Below, piece by piece: positions 28,588-39,470 of a DNA stretch of 64,000 bases (its first letter is position 1; each line of letters begins with the position of its first letter). Location of the stretch: positions 23,688 to 87,687 of the forward strand of contig JAKCDC010000010.1 of assembly GCA_021838635.1 (NCBI GenBank). The letters are read 5' to 3'. The notes under the pieces were generated by a model that did no database searches, was not told the origin of the DNA, and worked only from the letters and a program-made list of their open reading frames with translations. A program made the translations under genes and the position numbers. The stretch comes from Pseudomonadota bacterium (GTDB taxonomy: Bacteria > Pseudomonadota > Gammaproteobacteria > Steroidobacterales > Steroidobacteraceae).

Positions 28588-30153
28588 ATGAATCAGACTG
28601 CGCGGCCCGTTCGGCGGGCATTGCTTTCCGTTTCCGACAAGACCGCCCTGGTGGGATTCGCGCAAGGTCTCGCGCGCCACGGGGTAGAGATCCTCTCAAC
28701 CGGCGGCACGGCTAAACTGCTCGCGGCGCACGGACTGACAGTGCGCGAGGTGTCGGACCATACCGGTTTCCCGGAGATCATGGATGGGCGCGTCAAGACG
28801 CTGCACCCGAAAATCCATGGCGGACTGCTGGGGCGGCGCGGCACCGACGAGCAGGTCATGGCGCTGCACGGCATCGAGCCCATCGACCTGCTCGCGGTCA
28901 ACCTCTACCCGTTTGCTGAGACGATCGCCCGTCCCAACTGCAGCTACGAGGAGGCCATCGAGAACATCGATATCGGCGGCCCGGCGATGCTGCGCGCCGC
29001 GGCGAAGAATCACGAGGCAGTCGCCGCCGCGGTGGATCCGGACGACTACGCCCGGATCCTAGCCGAGCTCGACGCGCATGGCGGTCTCAGCGCGGCGACG
29101 CGCGCCTACCTGGCCACCAAGGTCTTCGCGCACACGGCGCGCTACGACGCGATGGTGGCCGCATACCTCACCCGGCAGCACTCCGAGGCGCATACGCTAC
29201 CTGCGGTCCTGCCGCTGGTGTTCGACAAGGTCAGCGACCTGCGCTACGGAGAGAACCCCCATCAGCGCGCGGCGCTGTACCGGGATGCGCTCGGCGGCGC
29301 CGGGCTGGCGCAGGCTCGCTTGCTGCAGGGTAAGGAACTCTCCTTCAACAACATCGCCGACACCGACACCGCCGTGGAGTGCGTGCGGCAATTCGATGCC
29401 CCAGCCTGCGTCATCGTCAAGCACGCCAATCCCTGTGGCGTGGCGCTCGGTGCCGACCTGCTGGAGGCGTACGAGCACGCATACCGCACTGACCCGACTT
29501 CCGCCTTCGGCGGCATCATCGCCTTCAACCGACCGCTCGATGCCGCGTGCGCCAGCGCCATCATCGGCCGGCAATTCGTGGAAGTGATCGCCGCACCGGC
29601 GATCACGGCCGCCGCGGCGGAGACGCTCGCCGCCAAACCCAACGTGCGTGTCATCGAGCTCGGTGAGCTGCACACGAACAGCGGCAACGGCGTGGAGTAC
29701 CGCAGCGTCTCCGGGGGACTGCTGGTGCAGAGCCGCGACAACGGCCAGATCGGTGAGTCCGATTTGAAGGTGGTGACGCGCCGCCAGCCGACGCCGGCGG
29801 AACTTGCGGATTTGCTCTTCGCGTGGCGTGTCGCGAAATTCGTCAAGTCCAACGCCATCGTGTACGCGCACGGATGCCGCACCATTGGCGTCGGCGCTGG
29901 ACAGATGAGCCGCGTGTACTCCAGCCGCATCGCTGCAATGAAGGCCGCCGACGAGCACCTGCAGGTCGAGGGTGCCGCAATGGCCTCCGATGCGTTCTTC
30001 CCGTTCCGCGACGGCCTCGACGTGGCCGCCGAGTACGGCATCAAGGCCGTGATTCAGCCGGGCGGCTCGCGCAACGATCCGCAAGTCATCGCCGCTGCGG
30101 ACGAACACGGCATGGCGATGGTACTGACCGGCATGCGCCATTTCCGGCACTGA
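28588..30153 (+). CDS. purH: Bifunctional AICAR formyltransferase/IMP cyclohydrolase
   Basis: Last two steps of purine synthesis. In 521 residues, the N-terminal cyclohydrolase domain has [29 protein letters not shown] and the [12 protein letters not shown] block. The C-terminal formyltransferase domain has [18 protein letters not shown], the catalytic KHANPCGVA and [23 protein letters not shown] at 28588 was chosen; an in-frame GTG two codons earlier is possible. It lies ten bases after fis and ten before purD, so purHD may be read through from the fis transcript as well as from their own promoter. Confidence 0.98.
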   Translation: MNQTARPVRRALLSVSDKTALVGFAQGLARHGVEILSTGGTAKLLAAHGLTVREVSDHTGFPEIMDGRVKTLHPKIHGGLLGRRGTDEQVMALHGIEPIDLLAVNLYPFAETIARPNCSYEEAIENIDIGGPAMLRAAAKNHEAVAAAVDPDDYARILAELDAHGGLSAATRAYLATKVFAHTARYDAMVAAYLTRQHSEAHTLPAVLPLVFDKVSDLRYGENPHQRAALYRDALGGAGLAQARLLQGKELSFNNIADTDTAVECVRQFDAPACVIVKHANPCGVALGADLLEAYEHAYRTDPTSAFGGIIAFNRPLDAACASAIIGRQFVEVIAAPAITAAAAETLAAKPNVRVIELGELHTNSGNGVEYRSVSGGLLVQSRDNGQIGESDLKVVTRRQPTPAELADLLFAWRVAKFVKSNAIVYAHGCRTIGVGAGQMSRVYSSRIAAMKAADEHLQVEGAAMASDAFFPFRDGLDVAAEYGIKAVIQPGGSRNDPQVIAAADEHGMAMVLTGMRHFRH

Positions 30154-30162
30154 GCGGAGCCT

Positions 30163-31458
30163 ATGAAGATCCTGATCATCGGTGCCGGCGGACGGGAACA
30201 TGCGCTCGCCTGGAAATGCGCAGCCTCCGCGCGTGTGGAGGAAGTGCTGGTCGCACCCGGCAATGCCGGCACCGCACTCGAGCCGAAGTGCCGCAATGTG
30301 GCCGTTGCGGCTGAGAACATCCCGGCGCTCGTGGCGCTGGCGCAAGCCGAGGGCATCGCGCTCACCATCGTCGGCCCGGAAGGTCCGCTGGTCGCGGGGC
30401 TGGTCGATGCGTTTCAGGCGGCGGGCCTACCGTGCTTCGGACCGACCCGGGCGGCTGCGCGCCTGGAAGGCTCCAAGGCCTTCACCAAGGATTTTCTGGC
30501 GCGACACGGCATTCCGACCGCCCGCTCGCGCACCTTCACTCGTGAGAACTACGACCCGACCTGGCTCGACCACCAGTCGCTGCCGATCGTCATCAAGGCG
30601 AGTGGCCTGGCCGCCGGCAAAGGTGTGATCATCGCCGAGACGCTGGAGGAAGCCCGCGAGACGATCGGCGCGATGTTCGCGGGCCGCTTCGGTCGCTCCG
30701 GGGAGCAGGTGGTGGTGGAGGAGTTCCTGCGCGGCGAGGAAGTCAGCTTCATCGTCATGGCCGACGGCCGGCACATTTTGCCGCTCGCCACCTCGCAGGA
30801 CCACAAACGACGCGACGACGGCGATCTTGGGCCGAACACCGGTGGCATGGGTGCGTATTCACCCGCGCCTAGAGTCACGCCCGAGCTTCACCAGCGCATC
30901 ATGCGTGAGGTGATCGAACCATCAGTCGCCGGACTCAGCGCCGACGGCACCCCATACACCGGCTTTCTCTACGCGGGCCTGATGATCGCCGAGGACGGCA
31001 CGCCAAACGTGCTTGAATTCAACTGCCGGTTTGGCGACCCGGAAACCCAGCCGATTGTGAGCCGGCTGCGCTCGGACCTGACCCTCCTGTGCGAGGCGGC
31101 GCTCGCCGGTCGCCTGCAGTCGGTGCAGGCCGAATGGGATCCGCGGGCAGCGCTTGGTGTCGTTCTGGCCGCGGAAGGTTATCCCGACGCGGTGCGCAAA
31201 GGCGAGCGCATCGAGGGACTTCATCACGCGGCGCAACTCGCCACCGGCCACGGCAAGGTATTCCATGCCGGCACTCGGATCGCGGACGGCCAGATCCTCA
31301 CCGACGGCGGTCGGGTGCTGTGCGCCGTCGGCCTTGGCGACTCGGTGTCGGCTGCGCAGACGAACGCCTACGAGATCGCCACCGCCATCCACTGGCCCGG
31401 GGTGCGGTACCGGCGAGACATCGGCTACCGCGCCATCGAGCGCGAACGGCGCAACTGA
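30163..31458 (+). CDS. purD: Phosphoribosylamine-glycine ligase
   Basis: Second step of purine synthesis: joins glycine to phosphoribosylamine using ATP. The 431-residue ATP-grasp protein starts [18 protein letters not shown], with VVGPE-like [17 protein letters not shown], the ATP-grasp [17 protein letters not shown], the loop [21 protein letters not shown] and the metal-binding [10 protein letters not shown]. Standard length. Paired with purH as in E. coli purHD. A hairpin just after the stop may end the transcript. Confidence 0.98.
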   Translation: MKILIIGAGGREHALAWKCAASARVEEVLVAPGNAGTALEPKCRNVAVAAENIPALVALAQAEGIALTIVGPEGPLVAGLVDAFQAAGLPCFGPTRAAARLEGSKAFTKDFLARHGIPTARSRTFTRENYDPTWLDHQSLPIVIKASGLAAGKGVIIAETLEEARETIGAMFAGRFGRSGEQVVVEEFLRGEEVSFIVMADGRHILPLATSQDHKRRDDGDLGPNTGGMGAYSPAPRVTPELHQRIMREVIEPSVAGLSADGTPYTGFLYAGLMIAEDGTPNVLEFNCRFGDPETQPIVSRLRSDLTLLCEAALAGRLQSVQAEWDPRAALGVVLAAEGYPDAVRKGERIEGLHHAAQLATGHGKVFHAGTRIADGQILTDGGRVLCAVGLGDSVSAAQTNAYEIATAIHWPGVRYRRDIGYRAIERERRN

Positions 31459-31463
31459 ACCGC

Positions 31464-31490
31464 GCGGCCACCGGGTGCTCCTGTGGCCGC
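31464..31490 (+). terminator. Hairpin after purD
   Basis: Arms GCGGCCAC (31464-31471) and GTGGCCGC (31483-31490) pair perfectly over 8 bp around an 11-base loop, starting five bases after the purD stop. No T-tract follows, so it is a weak or Rho-assisted terminator candidate. Confidence 0.5.
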
Positions 31491-31616
31491 CGCACCCTCC
31501 GGGCCGTTCCAATCACCGCAGAGATGATCTGGCCCGACGCCTACCCGTACGCCGCGCAGCGCCGCCGGGCCTTCCCTGGCCCAGGCGCATCGGCCGAATA
31601 GAACGGCGTTTGCGCT

Positions 31617-34232
31617 CTAGAAGTCCTGACCGAACTCGATGCCGAACGTGCGCGGCTGCGCCGGCAGGATATAGACCTGACTGTCCAGACTCGGATTGCT
31701 CTCGGTGAACCGTGAATACTCCGCCAACCGGTTCATGAGATTCGAGATGAACAGATCAACGTGCATCCCATTGCCCGCATTGGCTCCGATTTTCAAATTG
31801 AACAGCGCATATGCGGGCAGATTGCCGTAAACCGCGTTCTGCGTCAGCAGCAGCGCCGAGGCGGTCTGGTCCTGATACATCCCGGCAAGCTGCACATAGG
31901 GCCTCCAGTTCCCCATCATCGGCAAGGTATAGCGCGCCACGATGTTGCCCTTGAACTTCGGTGCCACCGGCAGATTGGTCCCGGCCGGCACTTGCACCGG
32001 CGGCAACGGGGTGCACTGCGCAGTGCCGGGGATACAGCCGTAGTAATTGGAGGTCAGCACCGGATTGGTGAAGGAGAAATTCGCACTGAGGTACAGGCTG
32101 TGCGTCGGCACCCACGCGATGCTGTTCTCGATGCCCTGAATGCGCGCGTTGCCACCGTTGGCGATGATGGTGACGCTGTTCGCCCCCAGGAAGGAAAACT
32201 GGAAGTTCTTCCACTCTTCCCAGAACAGCGCTCCATTCCACCGCACGGTATTGTGGAACCACTGTGTCTTCCAGCCCACCTCGTAATTGGTCAGGTAATC
32301 GGCCTGATATGGAGATGGGGCGGGCACCTGACCCTTCACGACAACGGGCGGAGCAATGCGATTGACGCCACCCGGACGATAGCCCTTGGAGTATGTCGCG
32401 TACACCATGGCATTCGGGGTGATCTGATAGGTGAGATTGACCCGCGGCACAGTGCCGCTGCCGGTCGTCGAGGCGTAAAGATCAGTGCACGGGGAATTCT
32501 TGACGATTGGTCCAAGGAAGCACGTTGCCGTTCCCTCGCCCGTGAAGAAATTCGCGTTGAAGCCGTAGAATCCGACCAGCGAATTGTTGTAACGGTAGTA
32601 CCGCATCCCGCCGGTCAGATGCCAGTGCGGGGTGATGTCCCAGGTCGCCTGCGCGTACACGGCCTGGTCGCGATCGACGCGTTGCTCATCGGTCAACCAG
32701 ATGGTATTGGGGTATCCCGGCACCGACTCGTTGGTCGCCGGATTGCCGGTCTGCGTATATCCGAGTCCGTTGGGATTGCCGCCATAGACGCTGGTCCAAC
32801 CGAACCCCGGGATCGTGTAGTTTTGCCAGATGTTGTGCATCTGGCGGCCGAGATACACACCCACAGTCGCGTGCACCGGCTCATCGAGCGGCGTGGTCAC
32901 GCGAAACTCCTGGCTCCACATCTCAAAATCGCCCGCCCCGATGACAAACTGCTGCGGCATGATTGGCGTCCCCGCATTGCCGTCGTAATACGCACCGGAG
33001 CCGTTCATCTTGTCATAGAACTCAGAATAGTCACTGTAGTCGGCAATCGAATGCTGATTGCGCTTCAGGAATCCGCCGGTGTACACGACGTCGAAATCGT
33101 GGACCTTGCCCTCGATGGTGAGCGCGACCTGATCCCAGGTGTCGTGCGAAGTTTCAGGGCCGAAGTGCGTCAGCTTCAGATAGCCGACCGCCGGGTCGTA
33201 ACCGAAAAATCCGTTTGCTGAGATCGACTGGCCCTGGAAAGTCGGCGTCACCGTCCAGTCCTTACCGATGTGAAACCGCAGTTCCACCCGTCCACCATAG
33301 GTATCCGATGTGTTGTAATTATTTTTCAGCCAGGGTCCGGCGGTGATGGCGCCCTTGCCGACCGATGACACCGGCGCACACTGGTGATTGCCGGCGTAGT
33401 AACTGCTGCTCGCATAATAGGACGGGTTGGTCTGAATCGACCAGCTCGGGAACGAGCGTACGCCGTTGAAGATGCAACCATTGGCGTCGGTGCCGGCGAC
33501 ATTGCTGATGAAGCCGCCGTGATGCACATCCCACGCCACCAGGCGGATGGCCGCACGCGACCACAGCGGTATATTGACGTAGCCCTGGAACACGTGACCG
33601 GGGCCGCCGTTCTGAATGATGTTCTCCTGCAGATCGTAGCCGGCGGAGAATTTGTTCGGGTTCGGCTTATTGGTAATGATGCGCACCGCGCCGGCCTCGG
33701 CGCTGGAGCCGAACAAGGTGCCCTGCGGACCCTCGAGCACTTCGATGCGATTGATGTCGTACATATGCAGCGGCACGACACCGGTAATCGTAGTCACCGG
33801 CTGCTGATCGAGGTATACCCCGACGCTCGGTTCGGATCCGGAATGATTACCGTCGCCGCCGCTCACCACGTCGCGGATGTAGATGATCGCGCCACCCGGC
33901 CCACCGTTGCTGCCTTCGCCTTGGCTGCGCACGAAGGAGACCGCTGGGGCCATCTTGACGTAGTCATCGAGGTTGGCGATGTTCAGCTGGCGCATCGTGC
34001 GGTTGTCGAACACCTCGACGCTGATCGGAACGTTTTGCAGGTTCTGACGGATCTTCTGCGCCGTGATCACGATGGCCTGCAAGCCACCGCTGGCCGTGTC
34101 CGCATGGACCTGCGGCGCGGCGGCCGCCAGTGCGGCCACGGGCAAGGCGGCGCGCACGATTGCCCGAAGTGCGCTGATGGAGCGCGACCGGTCCGGTTGC
34201 CGCGATAATTTTCTACGTCGACTGCGCGTCAT
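31617..34232 (-). CDS. TonB-dependent outer membrane receptor
   Basis: Energy-coupled outer membrane uptake channel, 871 residues, ligand unknown. A long basic n-region and signal peptide end near VHA (residue 44). A TonB box-like AIVITAQ follows, then a plug domain (about 60-180) with NVPISVEVF, the block IYIRDV and RIEVLEGPQGTLFGSSAEAGAVRI. The rest is a beta-barrel ending in the aromatic FGIEFGQDF, as needed for barrel assembly. By eye the gene is less GC-rich than its neighbours and is rich in Asn, Tyr and Gly, partly a barrel effect. Ribosome site GGGGAG precedes the ATG. It lies 79 bases downstream of a TPR-sulfotransferase gene on the same strand. The type is common in Sphingomonas- and Steroidobacter-like bacteria, but the ligand cannot be assigned. 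Confidence 0.93.
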   Translation of the reverse strand: MTRSRRRKLSRQPDRSRSISALRAIVRAALPVAALAAAAPQVHADTASGGLQAIVITAQKIRQNLQNVPISVEVFDNRTMRQLNIANLDDYVKMAPAVSFVRSQGEGSNGGPGGAIIYIRDVVSGGDGNHSGSEPSVGVYLDQQPVTTITGVVPLHMYDINRIEVLEGPQGTLFGSSAEAGAVRIITNKPNPNKFSAGYDLQENIIQNGGPGHVFQGYVNIPLWSRAAIRLVAWDVHHGGFISNVAGTDANGCIFNGVRSFPSWSIQTNPSYYASSSYYAGNHQCAPVSSVGKGAITAGPWLKNNYNTSDTYGGRVELRFHIGKDWTVTPTFQGQSISANGFFGYDPAVGYLKLTHFGPETSHDTWDQVALTIEGKVHDFDVVYTGGFLKRNQHSIADYSDYSEFYDKMNGSGAYYDGNAGTPIMPQQFVIGAGDFEMWSQEFRVTTPLDEPVHATVGVYLGRQMHNIWQNYTIPGFGWTSVYGGNPNGLGYTQTGNPATNESVPGYPNTIWLTDEQRVDRDQAVYAQATWDITPHWHLTGGMRYYRYNNSLVGFYGFNANFFTGEGTATCFLGPIVKNSPCTDLYASTTGSGTVPRVNLTYQITPNAMVYATYSKGYRPGGVNRIAPPVVVKGQVPAPSPYQADYLTNYEVGWKTQWFHNTVRWNGALFWEEWKNFQFSFLGANSVTIIANGGNARIQGIENSIAWVPTHSLYLSANFSFTNPVLTSNYYGCIPGTAQCTPLPPVQVPAGTNLPVAPKFKGNIVARYTLPMMGNWRPYVQLAGMYQDQTASALLLTQNAVYGNLPAYALFNLKIGANAGNGMHVDLFISNLMNRLAEYSRFTESNPSLDSQVYILPAQPRTFGIEFGQDF

Positions 34233-34284
34233 GGTGAACTCCCCGATTAAATTTTGATTGGTCTATTGCTCGACTCTGGCGAGT

Positions 34285-34307
34285 GGGCCCAGACGCAGCT
34301 CGGGCCC
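34285..34307 (-). promoter_or_regulatory. Hairpin between the sulfotransferase and receptor genes
   Basis: GGGCCC (34285-34290) pairs with GGGCCC (34302-34307) around an 11-base loop, four bases after the sulfotransferase stop. In a two-gene transcript it could reduce read-through into the receptor gene or stabilise one part of the message. No T-run. Confidence 0.4.
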
Positions 34308-34311
34308 CTCG

Positions 34312-36231
34312 TCAGCGGAATTCAGGAACGTGTGGATACGTATGCAGTACTTCTCCCAGGGCGCGCTGCAGCGGCCCGAGCCAGGGTTCGTAATGACGCC
34401 ACTGATCGACTCCATCCCGAAAGATTGGTTGGCGCACCTGTTCGGCGCTGGCCGTACGCACCGCCCGGCTGTTTTCATGGAAGGCGAGGCACTGCGGCTC
34501 AAACGGTAGCCCACACCGTTCAAGCAGTTCGTGGATGTGCCGCTCGGGATCGTCGATCAGCGCCTCGTAGCACACCCGCACCACCTTGCCCGGCAGAACC
34601 TCATCGTAGTGCGCCATCAGTTCGACGTAATCCCGATAATAGCGGCCGAGATCCTCCAGTCCGTAGGTAAACCATTGGCCACGCGCGAAATGCTGCTTGA
34701 AGCAGGAGAAGCAGCACGCGAGAGGATGGCGCCGCGCGTCAATGATCAGCGCGTTCGGCAGCATGAGATGAATCAGGCCGACGTACCAGAAGTTGTTCGG
34801 CATCTTGTCGATGAACCGGGGTGCATCGGTCTGACGCATGACGCGGGTCTCGGCGAGATATCGCTCGCCGAGCGCGCGGAATTGGCCGCGATCGAGGTCG
34901 GCTACCCGTGCGAGAAATGCGCCCTCCTCCTCTGTCTCCATCGGGCCGGCGAGGTCGCGCGCGATGCGCGGCAAATCCGGCAACTCCATCGTCCCCTCGA
35001 CGAGGCTGTGACTGGCGAGAATCTGCTCAAGCAGCGTCGAGCCGGCCCGCGGCAGCCCGACGATGAAAATCGGATCGCGCGCCTGTGAGCCAGCGCCGGC
35101 GCGTGCGGCGAAAAACTGTGGCGTGAACAGCAGCTTCGAGCGACGTGTGAACCGGGCGTTCGCTTCCGGGTCGTAGCCGTGCACTTTGCGGCGCAACGCG
35201 TTGCCCGCCGCGTAGTGTGCGAAAGAGTGCTCGAAGGACTGCACGTCCTCCAGCGCTTTGCCGAGCGCGAACTCAAAATGCAGGCGATCCTCGTCCGTCA
35301 GATCCGCGCGCTGCAACGCCTGCCGCATGGCCAGCACCTCGGCCTCGCTGAATCGAAACGTTTTGAGATTGGCCAAGCTCCAATAGGCCTCCCCCAGCGT
35401 CGGCTGCATCGCCAGTGCCTGACGATACGCGGCGATGCTCTGGGGGATCTTGCCGAGGGTCTTCAGCGCGTGCCCATAGCTCATCCACAACTTCGGCTGG
35501 CGTGGGTAGCGGGCCAAGACCGATTCGTAGGCACCGGCCGCATCCGCGTAGTTGCCGAGATTTGCCGCAATAGCGGCCTCGAGGCTCAGATAACGCGGAT
35601 CATCGGGCGAGCGGCTGCGCAGCTGCCGGCAGTGCTCGCGCGCCTGCGCGGCCCGACCCTCGCGGTTCAGGACCATGGCGTAGTTGTGCCGAGCCGCATC
35701 AAATGCCGGCCAGAGCGCCAGACAGCGCTCCAGGAGCGCGCAGGCCTCCCGATAGCGCGTGAGACGCGCCATGGCCTCGGCGAGCATCCGCAGCGCCGCC
35801 ACATCGTTCGGATGGCGGCTCAAACGGGTACGCAGCAGCGCTTCCGCCTGCGGAACGTCGTTGGCATTCAGTGCCGCTGCGGCGGTACGCAGCAGCGGAT
35901 CGCGGGTGGCGCTTTTGAGGTAGCGTGCATAGGCCGCATCGGCCTCATCCGCTTGAGCGCTCGCCACCAGCAGATCGGCGAGCTCGAGCCACGCGTCGGG
36001 CATATCGGGCTGCTCGACGCATAACCGGCGTAGCACCTGAAGCGCCGCGGCGCTCTCGCCACTGCGGCGCTGCGCGATGCCGAGCAGCAGCATGGCCACG
36101 GGATGGCGCGGGTCAGCTCTGAGGATGTCGGCGGCGCGCTTGGCGGCGAGTGATGGCTCGGCATCAAGAACTGCCGATGCGTGAGCCAGCGCAGCATGCA
36201 CAGATTCGGCGGCTTCGGGCGCAGCACTCAT
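34312..36231 (-). CDS. TPR-repeat sulfotransferase
   Basis: Predicted PAPS-dependent sulfotransferase, 639 residues. The N-terminal half (about 1-300) is a chain of TPR-like helix pairs, for example the units around YADAAGAYESVLARYPRQ and IAAYRQALAMQPTLGEAYWSL. The C-terminal half has the 5'-phosphosulfate loop FIVGLPRAGSTLLEQIL (about 389-405) and, further on, IDKMPNNFWYVGLIH and DARRHPLACCFSCF, the 3'-phosphate site with Arg/His/Ser. This architecture is shared with protein-tyrosine sulfotransferase-like bacterial proteins that often accompany TonB-dependent receptors. No signal peptide. ATG at 36231 was chosen over a GTG at 36300. The acceptor is unknown: a protein, sugar or small molecule. 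Confidence 0.88.
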   Translation of the reverse strand: MSAAPEAAESVHAALAHASAVLDAEPSLAAKRAADILRADPRHPVAMLLLGIAQRRSGESAAALQVLRRLCVEQPDMPDAWLELADLLVASAQADEADAAYARYLKSATRDPLLRTAAAALNANDVPQAEALLRTRLSRHPNDVAALRMLAEAMARLTRYREACALLERCLALWPAFDAARHNYAMVLNREGRAAQAREHCRQLRSRSPDDPRYLSLEAAIAANLGNYADAAGAYESVLARYPRQPKLWMSYGHALKTLGKIPQSIAAYRQALAMQPTLGEAYWSLANLKTFRFSEAEVLAMRQALQRADLTDEDRLHFEFALGKALEDVQSFEHSFAHYAAGNALRRKVHGYDPEANARFTRRSKLLFTPQFFAARAGAGSQARDPIFIVGLPRAGSTLLEQILASHSLVEGTMELPDLPRIARDLAGPMETEEEGAFLARVADLDRGQFRALGERYLAETRVMRQTDAPRFIDKMPNNFWYVGLIHLMLPNALIIDARRHPLACCFSCFKQHFARGQWFTYGLEDLGRYYRDYVELMAHYDEVLPGKVVRVCYEALIDDPERHIHELLERCGLPFEPQCLAFHENSRAVRTASAEQVRQPIFRDGVDQWRHYEPWLGPLQRALGEVLHTYPHVPEFR

Positions 36232-36798
36232 GTCTTCAAAAACACGAGCCCGTGACGCCGCGGCTCGCAGCCCTCGCCACCCGGCGAGTTGGTGCTCCAC
36301 AGAAATCCGCGATTCCCGGAGTCATCGACAATGCGACACCATCTACGTAGCAATGACGTTGCTGATTGCGTTACGCCGATCCTGGCTGATCGATCGCAGG
36401 CCTCAGCAACCCATTACTGGTCGCCCCCTTGCGGCGATAGTCACACAATTGAAATGGAAAGCCAAGATGCCGGCACGGGGGCTGATCTCTGTCACACTGC
36501 GATAGTGAGACGATCGTTTGCGGGCCGCGTGGCTGCGCGGACTCCTCATAGTGCGCGCAGCGCCCGGTCCGCGGGGAATGCCCGGCTCGCGCTCGTCGGC
36601 GAACTCCTCATGCGCCCTCATGGAGTGCGCCGAGTGTTCCCCGATGACGCGGATGACTGCGACCATGGGCGATGGGTTCGCGTGAATCGAATCCCGAGGA
36701 GCGCTCGCACCCAAGGTGCACGCCGAAGCGTTCCGTGCGCAGCGCCAGCCCGCGGCCGATGATACTGGCTTGCGATGCCGCGCCTGTCGTGCCCGAGA

Positions 36799-36820
36799 GG
36801 AGCATCTGATGAGATGCTCC
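36799..36820. repeat. 9-bp-stem hairpin with GATG loop
   Basis: Arms GGAGCATCT (36799-36807) and AGATGCTCC (36812-36820) are perfectly complementary around a 4-base loop. Neither strand shows a T-tract. Confidence 0.6.
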
Positions 36821-36892
36821 CGAGTGAGCCGTAGTTCTCATCAGGAAGCAGCGCGCGGTGATACGGGAGTCGGCGACGGGACGGATGGTCGA

Positions 36893-36919
36893 CGCGCCAA
36901 GGCAGTGATCCTTGGCGCG
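36893..36919. repeat. 10-bp-stem hairpin downstream of rho
   Basis: Arms CGCGCCAAGG (36893-36902) and CCTTGGCGCG (36910-36919) pair perfectly around a 7-base loop, about 185-210 bases past the rho stop on the minus strand. No T-tract follows, so an intrinsic terminator is not supported; it may mark the processed 3' end of the rho message. Confidence 0.5.
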
Positions 36920-37102
36920 CCGTCGGTGGCCCACTTCGCACGGTGGGTCCGTTGCAGTCCAGCGCGGCGCGTGAGGTCCGGGCGCGGCGTCAAAGCCGAG
37001 CCATGCCCGGAACCCTCAAGCAGAGGTTCGGCCTCAACGATGCGCGACATTCCTGTGACCGCGGGGTCCGACCTCGGCCCCCAAATGTGCCGCCACGAAT
37101 CC

Positions 37103-38547
<1,445 letters not shown>

Positions 38548-38551
<4 letters not shown>

Positions 38552-38877
38552 AGATTACTTTCCAGAAATGCAGAGAGTTGGGATTTGGACACGGCGCCGA
38601 CCTTCTGGGCCTCGACCGTGCCGTTCTTGAACAGAATCAGCGTCGGGATGCCGCGGATGCCGTACTTCGGAGGCGTCTGCGGATTCTCATCGATGTTGAT
38701 CTTGGCGATCTTGACGCGGTCCTGATACTCGCCGGCGATCTCATCGAGAATCGGCGCGATCATCTTGCACGGACCGCACCACTCGGCCCAGAAATCAAGC
38801 AGCACGGGCTTGTCGGACTGCAGGACGTCCTGCGAAAAAGTGGCATCTGTGGTGTGGACGATGTGCGGGTTGCTCAC
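38548..38877 (-). CDS. trxA: Thioredoxin 1
   Basis: General cytoplasmic disulfide reductase; electron donor for MsrB, DsbD and ribonucleotide reductase. The 109-residue protein has the active site [14 protein letters not shown], the cis-Pro [11 protein letters not shown] and the C-terminal LSAFLESNL, the same length as E. coli TrxA. The start is GTG at 38877 ([14 protein letters not shown]) because GGAGG at 38887-38891 is nine bases upstream. A TTG at 38886 abuts that site and is unlikely. It overlaps rho by four bases, as part of the trxA-rho operon with rhlB divergent, the same gene set as in E. coli. Confidence 0.97.
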
Positions 38878-38886
38878 GCGGTTCAA

Positions 38887-38891
38887 CCTCC
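38887..38891 (-). promoter_or_regulatory. Shine-Dalgarno site that fixes the trxA start
   Basis: GGAGG on the minus strand, nine bases before the GTG at 38877 and directly abutting the alternative TTG at 38886. Only the GTG has workable spacing. Confidence 0.75.
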
Positions 38892-39470
38892 GTCGAAGGC
38901 AGTTTTTTGTCGGGAATTAGCGAAGGGCTATCGAGGCCGGGGGGGCGGGCTGGAAGCGGCCCTGCCGGAAATACCCGTCAAACGGTTACACTAACTCGTG
39001 AAATAATGAGGTATCGAGCTTGAATCAATTAGGATGCGGCCTGCGTGAAGCGCCCCCTGGGGCCGGCAGGCACGGACCGGATGGTCCGCTTGCTGGTGCG
39101 CTTTTTAGCGCGTCCAGAGCGCTTTTGCAAGGCCCAACCAGACCTCCATTCGACACTGTGACTCAGAGCCGGAATGAGCCGCCGACACGCCCCAAACGGC
39201 GCGCGGCCCGGGCGTCATGACAGCCAAAACGTCCGCAAACCCCCAGCTCAACGCTGATTCTGATCGCCCAATGGCCGGCAGATCCGGGCAGGTCATCGCC
39301 GATTCCGCTGGTGCTGCGCATCGGTCCGCGAACGAACCGGTCCGGCTGTCCGCACGGGTGCGTCAGCAGGTACCATGGGCGCGATAATCGATAAGCACAT
39401 ATTACCACAACCGCATGAGCGGCGCCTGTTTTGGACCAGAATGGCCCGCGCGGCGCACGCCGGAGACTCG
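38892..39470. other. 579-bp divergent region between trxA and rhlB
   Basis: Holds the promoters of trxA-rho (leftward) and rhlB (rightward). A T-rich small hairpin with arms GCGCT and AGCGC and a TTTT loop lies at 39098-39111. AT-richer stretches lie at 38983-39030 and around 39380-39410 (gataat, atatta) and are candidate promoter zones. In E. coli the rho gene has a long autoregulated leader; a comparable leader here would have to precede trxA. No coding frame was convincing. Confidence 0.5.

Larger units (their letters stand above)
36232..37102. other. 871-bp non-coding region upstream of the sulfotransferase gene and downstream of rho
   Basis: No frame in it resembles a protein; the longest open frames are arginine/serine-rich and look like chance in GC-rich DNA. 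It should contain the promoter of the sulfotransferase-receptor pair near its left end and the rho terminator near its right end. Two strong hairpins lie at 36799-36820 and 36893-36919. No tRNA, RNase P, tmRNA, SRP RNA or riboswitch signature was recognised. Could be a decayed gene or hold a small RNA. Confidence 0.55.

Noticed and set aside
36289..36762. 157-codon rightward frame in the non-coding region
   Set aside because: Arg/Ser/Ala-rich, no motif, no ribosome site; looks like chance.
36960..37100. RNase P-like sequence (gaggtccgggc) near the rho end
   Set aside because: Resembles the conserved gaaagtccgggc only in part, and the rest of the RNase P RNA is missing.
38878..38886. TTG start for TrxA three codons upstream
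   Set aside because: It directly abuts GGAGG, leaving no spacer; GTG at 38877 has nine bases and gives the family length.
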